64,000 nt of DNA from Theocolax elegans (GCA_026168455.1 CM047428.1:22844759-22908758), one strand, 5' to 3'. Shown: positions 36,501 to 48,983, counted from the first letter of the stretch. Notes: generated from the letters alone by a model not told the origin. Program-made: numbers and translations.

Positions 36501-39500
36501 TTATTTTAAATAAAATAGTACACGTATATATATCGACGTTAAATATTTTTGATTTTTACATAATTCTAATTAATTGTTAATTATTTAAATTAGTAATTAC
36601 AAAATTATAATTACAATTGTTAAACTCGTTAATTCATTTTTATTTCTCGTTTATTATTATTAACTGTTTTTGTTTAATTAGTATTAAGAAAACGTGGATA
36701 TTACGTACGGTGAGTTAATAACAGATTATCCTTTAGTTTTTTTCTTTTGCGTAAGTATATGGTGCCGAGAAAAAGTGTTTTATACCATCAAAAGAAGATA
36801 GCTATTATCGCACGGCTCGGTGATTGTCCTGAGATACAGGGAGTCAATGTCTTTTGTTCGTCGACTTTCTATATAAACAGAAGGGCGAACTTTTCGTATG
36901 AAAAACAATTGATCCAACGAGATGTGAGTCATATTGGATAAGAGATTTTTCTCTTTTTTTATTTGTAACCGTCGCATTAAATAACAAAACGCAAATTCCG
37001 ACGCTTGAAATTCTCGACTGTGGCGAACTGTTATTGCTATAAAAATCGACATTTTCTACGAGAACGCAGCTCTTTGTTACCATGCGATCTATAATTTTGC
37101 AAATTTTCGATGTAATATTCGTATATCGATTAATGGGATTTATTGATTTAAATATTATAGTCGCGCTGTATTCAGTTTTTAAAACATTTAAAACGATTAT
37201 AATCGCGTTAATTCTTGTACCGAATACTTTGTAATATTGCACATTTATAAATTGTATAATTGATTTTTGGTTTTCTTGAAAAATAATTTTCGTCTACATC
37301 AGTTAATAATATACTTACGCAGTAGCAGCGTAACGAGATTTTTATATTTAAACGTGGTTATTTGTTAATTTATTTTAAGGTACGAGTTGATTAATACGAT
37401 GTAAAACATTGTTATATCAGTAATTATAGAAAAATGTTTTGTTTTTGTTTATAGGTTTTATTAATAATTCTTTGTAATTTTTTTTGGTAAATGTTAAACA
37501 ATTCATCCGTCGTATGGTAATATCCTGCCTTTGCCTTTTATCGTTGAAGTTAAACTTGACGGTAAAAGTGTACATTATTTTCCTTTTTCCTTTCGTGGAA
37601 AATTCCATACATTGACACAAATACCTAATTCTCGTAAGTATACAAACAAGTTTCGCGAATGAAAAGTAAAATCTGTATCGATTGAAATTATTCGAGGTTA
37701 CCCTATATATATATACATACTATATACGTATATATAGTACGTACGTAAAGTCGCGTGAAATCTGGAAGCATCGTATACAATATTGTAAAACGTTGGGTTT
37801 GCTTCCCAAGAAAAATAGGGAAACAAATGTCGCAGAGAGCCGTGCTTGCGAGAGTAATACGCAAATTTTACCTTGGTCTGGGGGCCACCGTTAAGGGCTT
37901 GTTTGTTTTCCAGGGGCGATTCGGTAAAACCCCTTGCGGCCTGTTCCGGCAGTGAGGCAACTCCATGCCTACTAAATTTTATTTATGATCCAGACGGACC
38001 TCGTCTATACCTAACGTTGACAATGAAAATTCGCTAATCCCGAAAGGGCGAAAATGCCAAGTTTGCGCCGGTTTTTCCGCTCTCTCCTTATGTATATGCC
38101 TTCGACCTGCTCTTCTTCAATCCTTCGTCTCCCGTATTTCTCACTTTTCGTTACCTCCTCTGCACACGTATATACGCATCTACCGAGTATTCGAAATTTC
38201 AAATAATATTTAGTCTAATATATTTTTTAACTTTGTTTCTAATTATATATGTAAAATCGGATGCTATAATAGGTATATTCGCAATAATAATTAAAATAGC
38301 CGTACATTATATATAATTTTATTCCAACTTGTCGAATATATTTATATTTTCTACGCTAGTTTAAAATTTAATAATTATTATAATAATGATAATTATTCTA
38401 TTCTAATAATATAATAAAGCGAGGCACCGATCATCCGAATTTATTCAAATTCGCAAATATTTATTATAATTATCCGTTTGTATTTAAAAAAAAAAGAAAA
38501 AAAGTACGATACATCAAATTTTTTCTTGGAATGTAATTTTCCAAATTTTTTCATAATTTAACTCTGAAACTTTCTACTCGTCTCCTTTATTGTCTCGATG
38601 TGTCGCCCCTTCATCTTTTCCTCAACTTTCCTTTTTCGCCTTGGTCCTCGGGAAAATGAAGAAAACAACCGTCGCGTCAGTGTGCTCCACTTGAATAAAT
38701 CACGAAGACACTGTCGGCTTCCGTATATAGTTTTACCAAAAGAAATATTCGTCTGGCCTCGAAGCCTTTGCACTTAATGTATGCACGCGAGAGAAAGAAA
38801 GACGTACAGACTGTGCCGTTCTTTCTCGTTCGGTTATACCCTCCTCCACTTTCTTTCTCTCTCTCTCTCTCTTTCTCTTTCTATATATATATATATAGAT
38901 ATATGCGTAGACGAATGCGAAAAACCCTTTTTCCGGGAATGCGCACAACAATGACCCCAACAGCGGGCTAGAATTCCTCCCCCTCTTTCTTTTTTGGCGC
39001 CCCTTTCAATCGGGTTTTCCGGTTTGTGCTCAGAAGAACGGCTGCGTGCTCCGTGTATATGTATATATATACGCATACATTTTTACACGAAAGGATATTT
39101 TTTGCGGAGGAATAATGCACGTTTTTTGTCAAACCCATTGGAGGGCGGATCCTATTGTAGCTCGAGATTTCCATGCGTGTCACAAAAAGAAAAATCTCTT
39201 TCCTCGGGTGCTCCATCTTTGAAATCCAAAAGACTCTTTGTACGAATTTTATATTTTTTATGAATTAGGTATATGTCTTCTAGTCACTTGTGCGTTAGGA
39301 TTTTCAAATATTTTCGTTTCCTGTTTTATTTATTTTTTTCGGTTAGACGAACACGTTTTTGGCAAATTGTTAAGTTTTCTTTATTCGTTAAATTTTGTTT
39401 TAATTATAAATTTTATAAAACAGATTTTTTTAATGAAAATAAATTTTAACAGATATTAATCAATATTTCAAAAGTATTCGAGATGTTAGGAAAAAAAAAT

Positions 39501-39758
39501 CTATGCACGTTACTTTCATTATTGCGTTGTTCGTGTCATATTGTATTAATTGTTTAAATAATTATGACAATCATACTCAAGTGAAACAGCGCAGTCTACT
39601 ATTATCGAAGTGTTTATTCAATAAAAAACAAATTGACATACTTAGAATAAAATTAGAATATCATTAAACAAATTAGTTTTGAATATTTAATTTAAAAAAT
39701 AATAAAAGGAAAGAAAAAAGATGTTCGAAAGATAACTGATTTTATTTAAATTTTCCAG
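33573..39758 (+). other. hb: Proposed first intron of hunchback
   Basis: Begins GTATGT and ends TTTTCCAG before the coding exon. It alternates AT-rich DNA with GC-raised islands at about 34560-35050 (CG alternation 34633-34644, CT run), 35700-36350 (GA run at 35882-35895), 37680-38200 and 38570-39260 (CT run at about 38854-38880, TA run). Long first introns of developmental genes often house enhancers. Open frames such as 34696-35217 and 35765-36235 are compositional. Confidence 0.4.
34163..34677. promoter_or_regulatory. Cluster of four TAATCC sites (Otd/Bicoid-type)
   Basis: GGATTA at 34163-34168 and 34309-34314, TAATCC at 34397-34402 and 34672-34677. TAATCC is the recognition sequence of K50 homeodomain proteins such as Orthodenticle and Bicoid. 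I found no other exact match in the proposed first intron. At this base composition about 0.35 sites are expected in 515 bp. Anterior activation of hb by Otd in wasps is established, so this is a candidate anterior enhancer; binding is not shown by the sequence. Confidence 0.35.
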
Positions 39759-39949
39759 CAATCATCAAAATGAGAGGCACTTGGGATCAAGCGGAACCTC
39801 TGATCCTCGCGCCCGAGCAGCATCAGCAGCTCCAGCAACATCAACACCAGCATCAGACGATAGTCGACGGAGATCAACACCGTGCAGGACACCCCCTCCA
39901 CTCTCCAACCACGCCCGCCTGGGGCAGCATCGCCGATAGAATCGTAGTG
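39759..39949 (+). CDS. hb: hb first coding exon
   Basis: Acceptor TTTTCCAG ends at 39758, ATG at 39770, donor GTGAGT starts at 39950. It encodes residues 1-60 ending IADRIVV in phase 0. The frame continues open past the donor to 40495, but that part is simple-sequence read-through of intron 2 and should not be counted as protein. Confidence 0.8.
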
Positions 39950-42900
39950 GTGAGTAATCCCCGCCGCCGCCACCGCCACCCCTTACCGACCAACCCCCAT
40001 CGCGCAAAAACTTCCGCCTCCCCTCCCTACACGTACGCGCACGGGCATACACACACATACGCGCGCGCAGCTTCTTTTTCCGCGTGTTTTTCATCGAGTC
40101 TCCCCCTTGATGCCGGGGATTGGCTGGAGAACTCGTGGGGGTTACACTTCCTCCAGTTCGTGAATCCTAAAAGTATGGCACATTTGCAGGCATTACTGCC
40201 GTATCGTTTAAGCGCGATAAAAATAACTTTTGCCCAGGAATCCCTTGAAAGTTACGAGGCGCAGATATATATATATATACATAAAACTATACAATGCTTC
40301 CCCGCTTTTATGTTTTCGAGTGGGAGACAGGGAGGGAGTGGGAGAGAGAGAGAAACGCTCAAATTTTTATCATCATTAGGGGAGGATGCCAAAATTCTAC
40401 TCGCTAAACTGTATTTGTTATGGATGCCATATATCTCAAATGTTTTGCGGAAGGTACACTCGAGGGGCTTTTTGTTTTTTCTGGGCACGTTATGAATTAT
40501 ATCCTTACCCATTTCCTCTATACTCGATCGTTGTTACAAATATTTTCGTTACTTTTGTTTACCCACTATTGGGATATTTCAAATTAAATTCTTTTATTCT
40601 ATTATGTTTTTAAATGTTTACTTTATTTTCTGTTTACTTTTATATATATTATCATTATTCTTTTTGTTGTTTGCTCATTCGTTTTCGAGCGACTTCCACA
40701 AACACCTTCTTTATTTCGAAAAATTTCTTATACCTATTTTGTAAAGTCACTCGTTTCTCACAATTACAATTATAAAATATATTTAAATTTTTCTATAAAT
40801 AATAGATTATACAGGTTTTTCGTCGATAACTTTTTTTTATTTCTTTACCGTTTCGAACATCTATTCTAGTAAGTAAGACCTACCAATTAGAACTAAACTT
40901 TTTTTTTTAAACAAACAATATATTATGACACTGTTGTGGGAGATGGGGTTTTTCGCTTAGCTCGGGCGAACAAGCACGAGCAAAGTATAAAAACCTCTCA
41001 CAATAGTCTCGTACTAATAATCGTCGTAATATTTTATGGAATGACAACCTCAAAATTTGAAATTAACATTTGTATTTTAGAGTTAGCGTGGTGTAAAAAT
41101 TATTAAGCACATAAGACTACACTTTACACAAATTTTCATTTACAAAAACTCTTAAAACTTAATTTAATTGACCTAAAACACATTATTAAAACACGTATTT
41201 CCTTTATATTGCAACGATGTTATCAAATTATTTCTTAAGGGTGTACTAATACAATATTTTGTTTTGCAGAAGGAAGAGCCACAGGAAGACAAAAATAACG
41301 ATTCAGGAATTTCACCGGGTCATTATACGAGCGAGTCGGCTTCGCCTCACAGCCGAAGATCTTCGTCGACGGCTAATTGCAGTTTATCTCCTGGTAGCGC
41401 CTCGTCACAGGACTCGAACAGCATGCAAATAAACGGTTACGAGTATAGCCCACAACGGCTTTACAAACCATGCGACTCGCCGCTCGACTACGCGCGAACA
41501 CAAAATGGGACTGAGGATACACCAGCCACGCTCATGCAAACCGATCGCGCGCTCACGAGCGACGTTGTCTCCTCGAGCACTGCTAGGTCGAATCACGAGG
41601 AACCAGATTCCATTGAGGTTTCACCGGATCCTCTTCAATGTCCCATATGCACCTTCTCTACACAGAGCAGGTAAGCACACTGTGATTTATGTACTACTTT
41701 ACCGACGAGAATTTTGCAATACATGGCGGTGTTATTAATTAAATGTTATCGTGCTGTATAATTAAAACGACTATTTTTATTCACAGGTTACAATTTACGG
41801 AGCACTTGGCGAGCCATTGCAACGTAGCAGCAAAATGTGATGCGTCAGAATTCACAAAATCGGTAATGGAACAGCTAACGAATGGAGGGAATATTGGTAG
41901 TCCGGACGAGCTGAGTCGCGCTTCGCCTACACAAAACGAGCGAAATTCGGAACACGAATCCGAGGAAGTCGACGAACCTGGATTACGAGTGCCGCGCGTC
42001 AATTCTCAAGGCAAAGTCAAGACCTTCAGGTGTAAACAGTGCAACTTCGTAGCTATCACAAAACTCGACTTTTGGGAGCACAGTCGATGCCACATCAAAG
42101 CCGAAAAACTTCTTACTTGCCCTAAGTGCCCATTCGTTACTGAATACAAGCACCATCTCGAGTATCACCTGCGAAATCACTTTGGTTCCAAGCCCTACAA
42201 ATGCGACAAATGTAGCTATTCGTGCGTGAACAAGTCGATGCTCAACAGTCATCTAAAATCCCACTCGAACGTGTATCAATTCCGTTGCGCCGATTGCTCG
42301 TACGCCACCAAATACTGCCACTCGTTGAAGCTGCATTTGCGGAAGTACGAGCATAAACCTGCAATGGTATTGAATGCGGATGGATCTCCCAATCCATTGC
42401 CGATCATCGATGTTTACGGTACGAGGCGTGGACCCAAGACCAAGCCGAAGAAGGAGCAAGAATCGACTCAGCAAGTTACCAATGGCCTTGTTAATGCATT
42501 GCTCCCAACCGTTGTACCACAACAACAACCTTCACCCTTGGGTCACCAATTCCAATTCAACGGTATGGCAAAATTGAATGCGTTTACCGGAAATGGATTC
42601 AACGGGGCTGCTAGTCCTAACGGTCTTGGACTTCCAACTGCTCCGACACTCATTGGATTCCCGTACAATCAACTTTTCGGCGGTTATCCAATCCCGAATC
42701 CATTTACCGTTAATGCAGCAAACGAGGAGACGAGCGACAAACAAATGGAACGGCTTAAAGCTAACTTTATGGAATACACCAACAAGGCCTCGGAAGCTAA
42801 AGTACCCGAGGAGTTTTCACCTGGAAAGTTTAACCAGAATTTCAACGGCAATTCTGAGCCCGCGAATGAATATAACGGTAGCTTACCTCTAACAGTTACC

Positions 42901-43374
42901 ATTAAGGAAGAAGAGCCAGAATCTGCGGAAATGAAATCCGCGCCTTTGGACCTGAGCAAACCTGAACAAACCGAGACTAGGGTTGTACCACCAGCAGTCT
43001 CCACAAATTCACCTCGAATCAGTGGCACTAGTAGACGTAAAGGCCGTGCCATAAAACTAGATCGACGCGTTATCGAAAACGACTCCGACGAGGAAATGCG
43101 CAATGGATACGAGGTGCTACCGCCTTCGGCTTCACCTGGATCTACCGACTCGAAAGATTCGAAAGATTCGGTACAAACGACACATTTTGCTGGTGTAGGA
43201 ATGAGCAACGAGTTTACGTGTCAATACTGCGAGATCTCGTTTGGTAACGAAGTAATGCACTCCGTTCACATGGGATACCACGGATACCAGAACCCTTACA
43301 CGTGTAACATGTGTGGGATCCAATGTACCGACAAGGTCTCATTCTTCCTTCACATCGCGCGGTCCAAGCACTAG
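39770..43374 (+). CDS. hb: Hunchback, gap-gene zinc-finger transcription factor (3 coding exons)
   Basis: Coding exons 39770-39949, 41270-41670 and 41787-43374 join with matching phases (0, then 2) into 722 codons. Hunchback is a nuclear C2H2 repressor/activator that patterns the anterior and thorax and times neuroblast fates. A first finger at residues 184-204 (CPIC...H-x3-H) is split by intron 3. The four-finger DNA-binding block follows: C276-H296, C305-H325, C333-H353 and C361-H383. The hallmark C-terminal pair is at C672-H692 and C700-H722, the last residue. Other parts are a Gln/His-rich stretch (residues 17-29), a Ser-rich region (about 80-110) and PLDLS (580-584), a CtBP-type motif. 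The ATG sits in a good context (CAAA before it), 11 bases into the exon. Seven fingers rather than the six of Drosophila is the arrangement of many non-dipteran insects. No frameshift or stop is seen, so the gene looks intact. Confidence 0.95.
39950..41269 (+). other. hb: hb intron 2
   Basis: 1.3-kb intron bounded by GTGAGT and TTTTGCAG. The first 550 bases are a GC-raised island (CCGCCGCCGCCACCGCC, CGCGCGCGC, GA run); the rest is AT-rich and shows nothing else. Confidence 0.7.
41270..41670 (+). CDS. hb: hb second coding exon
   Basis: Bounded by TTTTGCAG and GTAAGC. Encodes residues 61-193 (starting KEEPQEDK) plus two bases of codon 194. It is Ser/Pro-rich and ends inside the first zinc finger ([10 protein letters not shown]). 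Confidence 0.9.
41787..43374 (+). CDS. hb: hb third coding exon
   Basis: Follows a 116-bp intron (GTAAGC...TTCACAG). The split codon AG|G gives Arg194, then [10 protein letters not shown] completes finger 1. It carries fingers 2-5, the linker with PLDLS, and the C-terminal finger pair, ending TAG at 43372-43374. Confidence 0.95.
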
Positions 43375-45990
43375 TGTAGTTTTCGACGACACTGCGATTG
43401 TACTTAGTTATTTTTTTTTATATATTCGACGGCAGAAAATCGTTCAAGAGCTTTTTCTTTATTGACTAAGTCAAGAATCATCCCTAATAAGATCTTATCG
43501 ACTGATCTCGAAGGCTGTTTAATTTTTAGTTTTTAAGGTAGTTTTAAGCTGGTTACTTTTTTTAAGTGCAATTGCGATAAGCATTTTAGAAATTGTAACT
43601 ATAACCTATCGGGATCATTCGAGATCGCTAGTTGGTTCTTAATTTAGTCATTTCCCATTATTATTACGTAACTTTCTTTATTTTTCACTGATTTACTGCC
43701 GCACCGTTGTAGAAAGTTATGTTAAGATTATTAATAGTACATTTTTCGGAGGGTATAATAATATGCGAATTAAACTCCGCGACAATTACTAGTTTACTAT
43801 TATCATTTTTCATCCACGAACGGAAAAACTAATCCGTTGAAGAGAGACTATTACGTGCCATTTGTATGACAAATATTATATTCATACGTGTACAAAGCGA
43901 AATAGAGGAGGGCAATCGCATGCAGTGTACAAAGATTTTTTTTCACACGAATGCAGCGAACCTATTTTACACGAAAATTGCATATAATTTTTTTGCAGTC
44001 AATATTTAAAGCGAATAGGCGAAAAATTTAATAATTAAGAAAGATTAACTTGAAGAAAATCTCTGCATTCTAGTCAAGAAAATAATATAAATGATAAACA
44101 ACCGGCAGACGCTGTGAGCGTCAAGATGCTCGGGGTGCAATTTTTCCTAATTCTAAAAAGTCAATTAGAGTCACTGACATTTATTGCGCTCACAGGAATA
44201 TCAAACGACAAATATATAAGATTTTTTTAATTTTTGTTGCAACAATTTCCTATTGCAATATCCCTTAATTTGTTGCTACTTGATTCCGTGTTGTATGGAT
44301 GTTTTATAATTATTTTATATTTTCTAATAGTATTTTGTTTTATTAGGAATTTTCCTATGTTTTATATGAATTTAAAAATAAATGTTTATATCATTTATCT
44401 GGAATTGAAACAGGAAATTATGGAAAAATTAAATTTTTATATCATTTTGTCAGGTATTCTATGTATGCGTTTTATGGCTGTTAATGCAATGAATGCTCCT
44501 TACGAATTAAGAAAAAAATAATTCAATGATGATGCGGACATGAAATCGAATTTTCGTAACTAATTATATAAACACAGACGTTAAAATTTATTAAGTTAGA
44601 ATTTAAGCGGAATTGTAAAATCGATTATTTCTTTTCTCTGAAAGACATTACTTTTTTTTATCATATATACATTTTTACAATCTATTAATTATTAAAACAA
44701 ACAGAAGTACCATTTTTATATTATTTTCTTTTTCTACGAGATGTTGAATACACATTTTCGTGGGTTGAAAAAAAATGAATTGAGAATTTGAGGGGTGAAA
44801 AATTAACCGTGTTATTTAGAACAGTCGGCAGGAGGTATATATAATCTGTGCGACAATCGCCGTAATTTTTGTACTTTTTCAGAGAATGAGATATCAGTAT
44901 TTTTCTAACGCGAGCGATTTTCACTTATAGATACGACGATAGATGAAATTAGAAATAATCGTATGAAAGTGGAAGTGCGTATGACGAAGCGAGAAAATGT
45001 GTGCGAGAAAGAGAATGTGTTTATATGTATACATATATATCTATGTATGTATTTATACATATAGACACAAACATATATATATATTACAAATGTAGTAGTC
45101 GAAGATATAAAATTAATAATTATGTTGTAACGATAAATTTAAGCTCGAAAAATGAAAGTCATGAGCTGAAATATTGTAAATGTTTATAGATGTATAGACA
45201 TATATTTAAGTAAATATATTTTCATAACGCGAAGATATATTAATTGAAAATGACGGGATGATTGATGCGTTCACAAATAATGGGAAAAAAAAATTTTTTT
45301 TAGTTGGCTAAGCAGAGATTTACCCTCAAAATTAACGAATGTTTTTTTCGTCTATAAAAAAAAAGAAAAATACGAATCGTCCGTTCGTACCTTCGAACAA
45401 ACTAAACACTATTATAATAGAGTTTTATTTTTTCTTTTTACAAATGTAACGTCATAATTTTATAAGTAAACGAACAATATTAATTTTTAAGCTAACAATG
45501 CGCGATGTTAGTTAAAATTTTCTGCATAACTTCGTTTACAATTTATTATCGACGAATTATTTCCAAAGATTGTAGTGATTAGTTTGTAAATAATGAAGGT
45601 TATTGAAACAATTGAATGAATAACGAACGAGATGAGTATATGCATTGAATGTATTGAAGAAAAAAAAGTGCAAGCGAGTCGATCACTTTTTTTGTGTTAC
45701 CTAACTTAAATTTACCTAGGTCTACGTAATACTCGACATTCCTATGTATTACTTTGTAATTTAAACAAAATACATTCGTAAGTTATTTATCTAAAATTTG
45801 TAATATACTTTGAAAAATTATAAATTTCTTCCTTGTCAATAGCGAAACAATACAGAGTTATAAAAAAATTCTATAATTATGCTTATGTGGTGATGCAAAG
45901 TAATCGTTTCATATATTAATTCAAAGAAAATTCATTATAAATTCTGTTATGGTCATTTATTTCAAATAAACTATTTTCGAAGCATTTATA
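43375..45990 (+). other. hb: hb 3' UTR and downstream region
   Basis: AT-rich, no introns evident. AATAAA polyadenylation signals occur at 44377-44382 and 45965-45970; I cannot tell which is used. A 95-codon TTG-initiated frame at 44234-44521 is probably chance. A (TA)-rich stretch lies at about 45020-45085. A single Pumilio-type TGTAAATA (45585-45592) is no more than chance expectation. Confidence 0.4.
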
Positions 45991-46189
45991 TATTGATGTT
46001 TTTCTTTAATGTATACCCTCTATTGTTAAAAAATAAGTACTAAAAATTTATCATTTCGTGTCTGCATTCACTTTATGGAAAAGTGTAGATTTATGCAATA
46101 TAATGTGACTAAAGTTAGAAGTGTTAAGAAAGAATGATTGGTATCTAAAGTTATTGATACACTGTCATTGAATTAACTAGATTGAAACT

Positions 46190-46925
46190 ATGGATTTTAA
46201 AATCGATTCAGTCGTGTTACCTGAATTGTTAGGACCAATTTTCAAAGTTGAAAATGTTACACTTCGTCAGGTTAGAAATAATCGAGATTTGTTAATACTT
46301 GAATCAAAATATATACTGTTTTTAAACTAATATACATTTTTTATTTATTTTCAAGACAATGTACAATAACAATGCGAGTCAGAGGTTGAAAATAACAGCG
46401 ACTTTTGTATCTGACGAAATAATATATTTAATTGAAGAAAAATCTAAAGTGTTTCAACACGAATTGGTTATTTTACTCCTTATGGATATTTCTAGTATGA
46501 TTTATTCGAATACCTCTCATTAAAACTAAAAATAATATATTTACACATTAAATGAGTAATATTTTCTAGATTTATATAAAATTTTCAATCAGTTTTGCAA
46601 TTCTGAAAATAGCGGATGTTTTGGTTTGTCGAAGATTTTTAATTTCTATTTAAACACAATTATTGAACAAATATGCCTTAATGGAGGCGATATTTTAAAA
46701 TTCACAAGTTTGTACTGATTTTTATCTCGCTTGGTAGCCAATTACAATTGTTTAAACCTTTAACTTTATTAACATAATTATTTGTAGACGAAAGGTTATT
46801 GTCGATGTGGAAGCAGAATGCCAATGAACTGGTACACGAAATTTTACGAAAAGTAATATCGTGTTGCTTTTCGATAAAAAGTGGACTGCTGAATTTGGAA
46901 AACGATATGTTTGATTTATCGGAAC
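46190..46925 (+). CDS. Soluble adenylyl cyclase (ADCY10)-like, N-terminal exons only
   Basis: Four exons with consensus splice sites and matching phases: 46190-46270, 46356-46494, 46570-46707 and 46788-46925 (donors GTTAGA, GTATGA, GTTTGT, GTAAGA). Together they give about 165 residues without a stop. The peptide follows the start of the first class III cyclase domain of soluble adenylyl cyclase: LLLMDISN aligns with the metal-binding (V)DISGF segment, IEQICLNGGDILKFTNERLLSMW with the family signature VEKVLIFGGDILKFAGDALLALW region, and a following helix (LVHEILRKVISC) also fits. ADCY10 makes cAMP in response to bicarbonate and calcium. Here the second metal Asp (GD in the family) is NE, and the Gly after DIS is lost, so C1 catalysis is doubtful. 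The remaining C1, C2 and the large C-terminal region were not found. It could be a divergent gene with distant exons or a decaying copy. Confidence 0.6.
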
Positions 46926-47218
46926 GTAAGAAAATAATTTCCAATTATTAATATTTATTAATACTCTTTTTCTACGTATTTTTTATTAAGAAATTTGAAT
47001 CACGCACCTATTTATCAAAAAGCGCGTCAAATTCTTTTTTATTTGTTTATTGTTGCATCCCCAATATAGATTGAATCCAATACATTGAGTTACATCATAT
47101 TTATGTTTAAAGTTTATGTTTATGATATAAAGGTATATAATAATATAATTGGTACATAATAATATAATAAGTAATATAATAATATAAAATATTTTTTTAG
47201 ATTTTTTTTTAATATTTT
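46926..47218. other. AT-rich DNA after the last cyclase-like exon
   Basis: Starts with the donor GTAAGA at 46926. I searched by eye for the expected next segment (a KIGLAAG-like peptide) and did not find it here or further downstream. Confidence 0.4.
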
Positions 47219-47560
47219 AAAAAATTTATTAATGTAAATTTTTTGCAAATTTTATAAAATTAACGAAAATTTTTGAAAAAATTCTAGCATATTATTTGAT
47301 AAATTCTAAGCATTTTTTGTTATTTGCAATTTCTCCTGAAAGTTGATTCTTTTAGAGAAAAAAATCTGAAATATTATATATCTATGCGAATATCTTCAAT
47401 CACGGATTATTTGAAAATTAATTTGAAAATCCTGTCTAAAAACGTATGGAAATAAACTATATTGAATATCAAAATTTCTATCAATTTGCTAGAATTTTTT
47501 CGAAAATTTTCGTCAATTTTTTAAAATTTGCAAAAAATTTACATTAATACATTTTTTTAA
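47219..47560. mobile_element. Inverted-repeat element (MITE), arms about 72 bp
   Basis: Left arm 47219-47290 (AAATTTATTAATGTAAATTT ... ATTCTAGCA) and right arm 47488-47560 (TGCTAGAAT ... AAATTTACATTAATACAT) are inverted copies. The interior of about 200 bases has no gene. It lies in what would be the next intron of the cyclase-like gene. Confidence 0.65.
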
Positions 47561-48642
47561 ATTTAAAAAAAGAATTTTGAAAATATTCCAGCGCTTTCTT
47601 AAATGAGGATTTCTAAGAATTTTTTTCAAATAGCTCTTAGCTTTTAAGCTGCAGCGTTCTTAATTTTATCAAAAAAATATTTACTTCGGGCGTTATTTGG
47701 GAAACCGTCATATTAAATTTTTCTGGCCATAACAGAATGCATATTTTTTATAATTTTTTAAACATTAATATTAGACAAATTCTAACACCATATTATGAAA
47801 GAGCATCAAAATCTACTTCGGATAGCATGTTTCAGGTTTCTCAATTTTTTAAAAGACAAATAATGTGGGGTTAAAATTGAATGAAAAGTCAATGAAAATT
47901 TGGGACATTTACAATTTTTTTTTATTTCATGGATATCGTTTATTCTTATTAGTATTCCATACTATTTATATTAAAATTAACGAATTTTTTTAAATTGTAT
48001 TTTGTTGATTTTTGGTTTGCTGTGCAGAAGGTTAATTTCCAAGCTGTTTTGGCTTACGACATAGTTGGATCTATATTCCTTTCGTTGTATTCTGGGTAGC
48101 ATATTATTATATTATCCTGTATTTTTTTATTTTTTCTATTTCTGTTATAAAGGCAGATTCTCTTAACTTTCCATTATTTATCTTTTTAATAAGATTTTTA
48201 GAGTCTTTATACTCACAATTTTTAATGTATGTGGAAAATTTTAAAAGAATCGCTTCATTGTCATTTATTTTTGCCGCTATTCTGGTAGCATTTTCAGTCT
48301 AAGTTATACATGTCGACATAAAAAGTTGACAATGAGATAGTTGATATATTACTTATGGGTTGTTGGTATAATTAATTTTTTTATGTCTTTATTTTCGTTA
48401 GCTATCCACATTGGATGTTCTGGGTGTTCGTGTGCAAAAAATTGTTATCTTTTTATTTCATAGTCTCCTAAATAACATTTAACTCTGGCTAGAAAGTACT
48501 ATGTTTTTTTATATCGTGATTTTGATTAATTGTTAATTTCTCTTTTTCGTAGATTATACATTTGGTTGTTTGGGTGATAGCTGCGTAATATAGTGTACAG
48601 TTTTTTTCGTCGTAATTTGAAATGGTGTAATATTGACCGATC
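47561..48642. other. AT-rich intergenic or intronic DNA
   Basis: No exon or named repeat recognised. Confidence 0.35.
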
Positions 48643-48983
48643 AACTTACCTGTAAGTGAAGTTCGATCGCAATTATGTGAAAAGACTCGTTCGAAGAGAT
48701 TACATGTACTTATCCTATTTTTCATCAGAGGTCACAACTTTAGAATCAAATTTCTTTTCTTTTCCTTCCCTTAGCAACGCGGCTTTCCCGCCGCTCGCCG
48801 ATGGTTACTTTCCCATAATTTCGGAGCGTGTAATAGATTGCAATTAACCTTTTACGGATGGGTATTGATATTGAAATATATGTACTTTATTTGAATATGT
48901 AAATTTGTGATATAACGGATGGGACCGTCTCTTCGAAAAAGTTTCTTTACATAATTGCGATCGAACTTCACTTACAGGTAAGT
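48643..48983. mobile_element. 341-bp MITE with about 55-bp TIRs
   Basis: Starts AACTTACCTGTAAGTGAAGT (continuing TCGATCGCAATTATGT) and ends with its reverse complement ending ACTTCACTTACAGGTAAGTT. Similarity extends to TTCGAAGAGA on each side. The TIR contains CAGGTAAGT, a perfect splice-donor string, on the + strand at the right end and the - strand at the left end. A 63-codon frame inside is not a transposase. Confidence 0.75.

Noticed and set aside
39950..40495. Continuation of the hb frame beyond 39949
   Set aside because: A perfect donor GTGAGT and a matching acceptor at 41268-41269 remove it; the translation is simple-sequence.
41743..41786. hb third coding exon starting at an upstream in-frame ATG/TTG
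   Set aside because: The bases are the end of intron 3 (polypyrimidine tract and CACAG); the split zinc finger only forms when spliced at 41787.
44234..44521. 95-codon hydrophobic frame after hb
   Set aside because: Starts with TTG, AT-driven composition, lies in the likely hb 3' UTR and matches no family I know.
45585..45592. Pumilio-type TGTAAATA as a Nanos response element in hb 3' UTR
   Set aside because: Only one match in 2.8 kb, about chance expectation (0.6), with no paired upstream GTTGT box at the right spacing.
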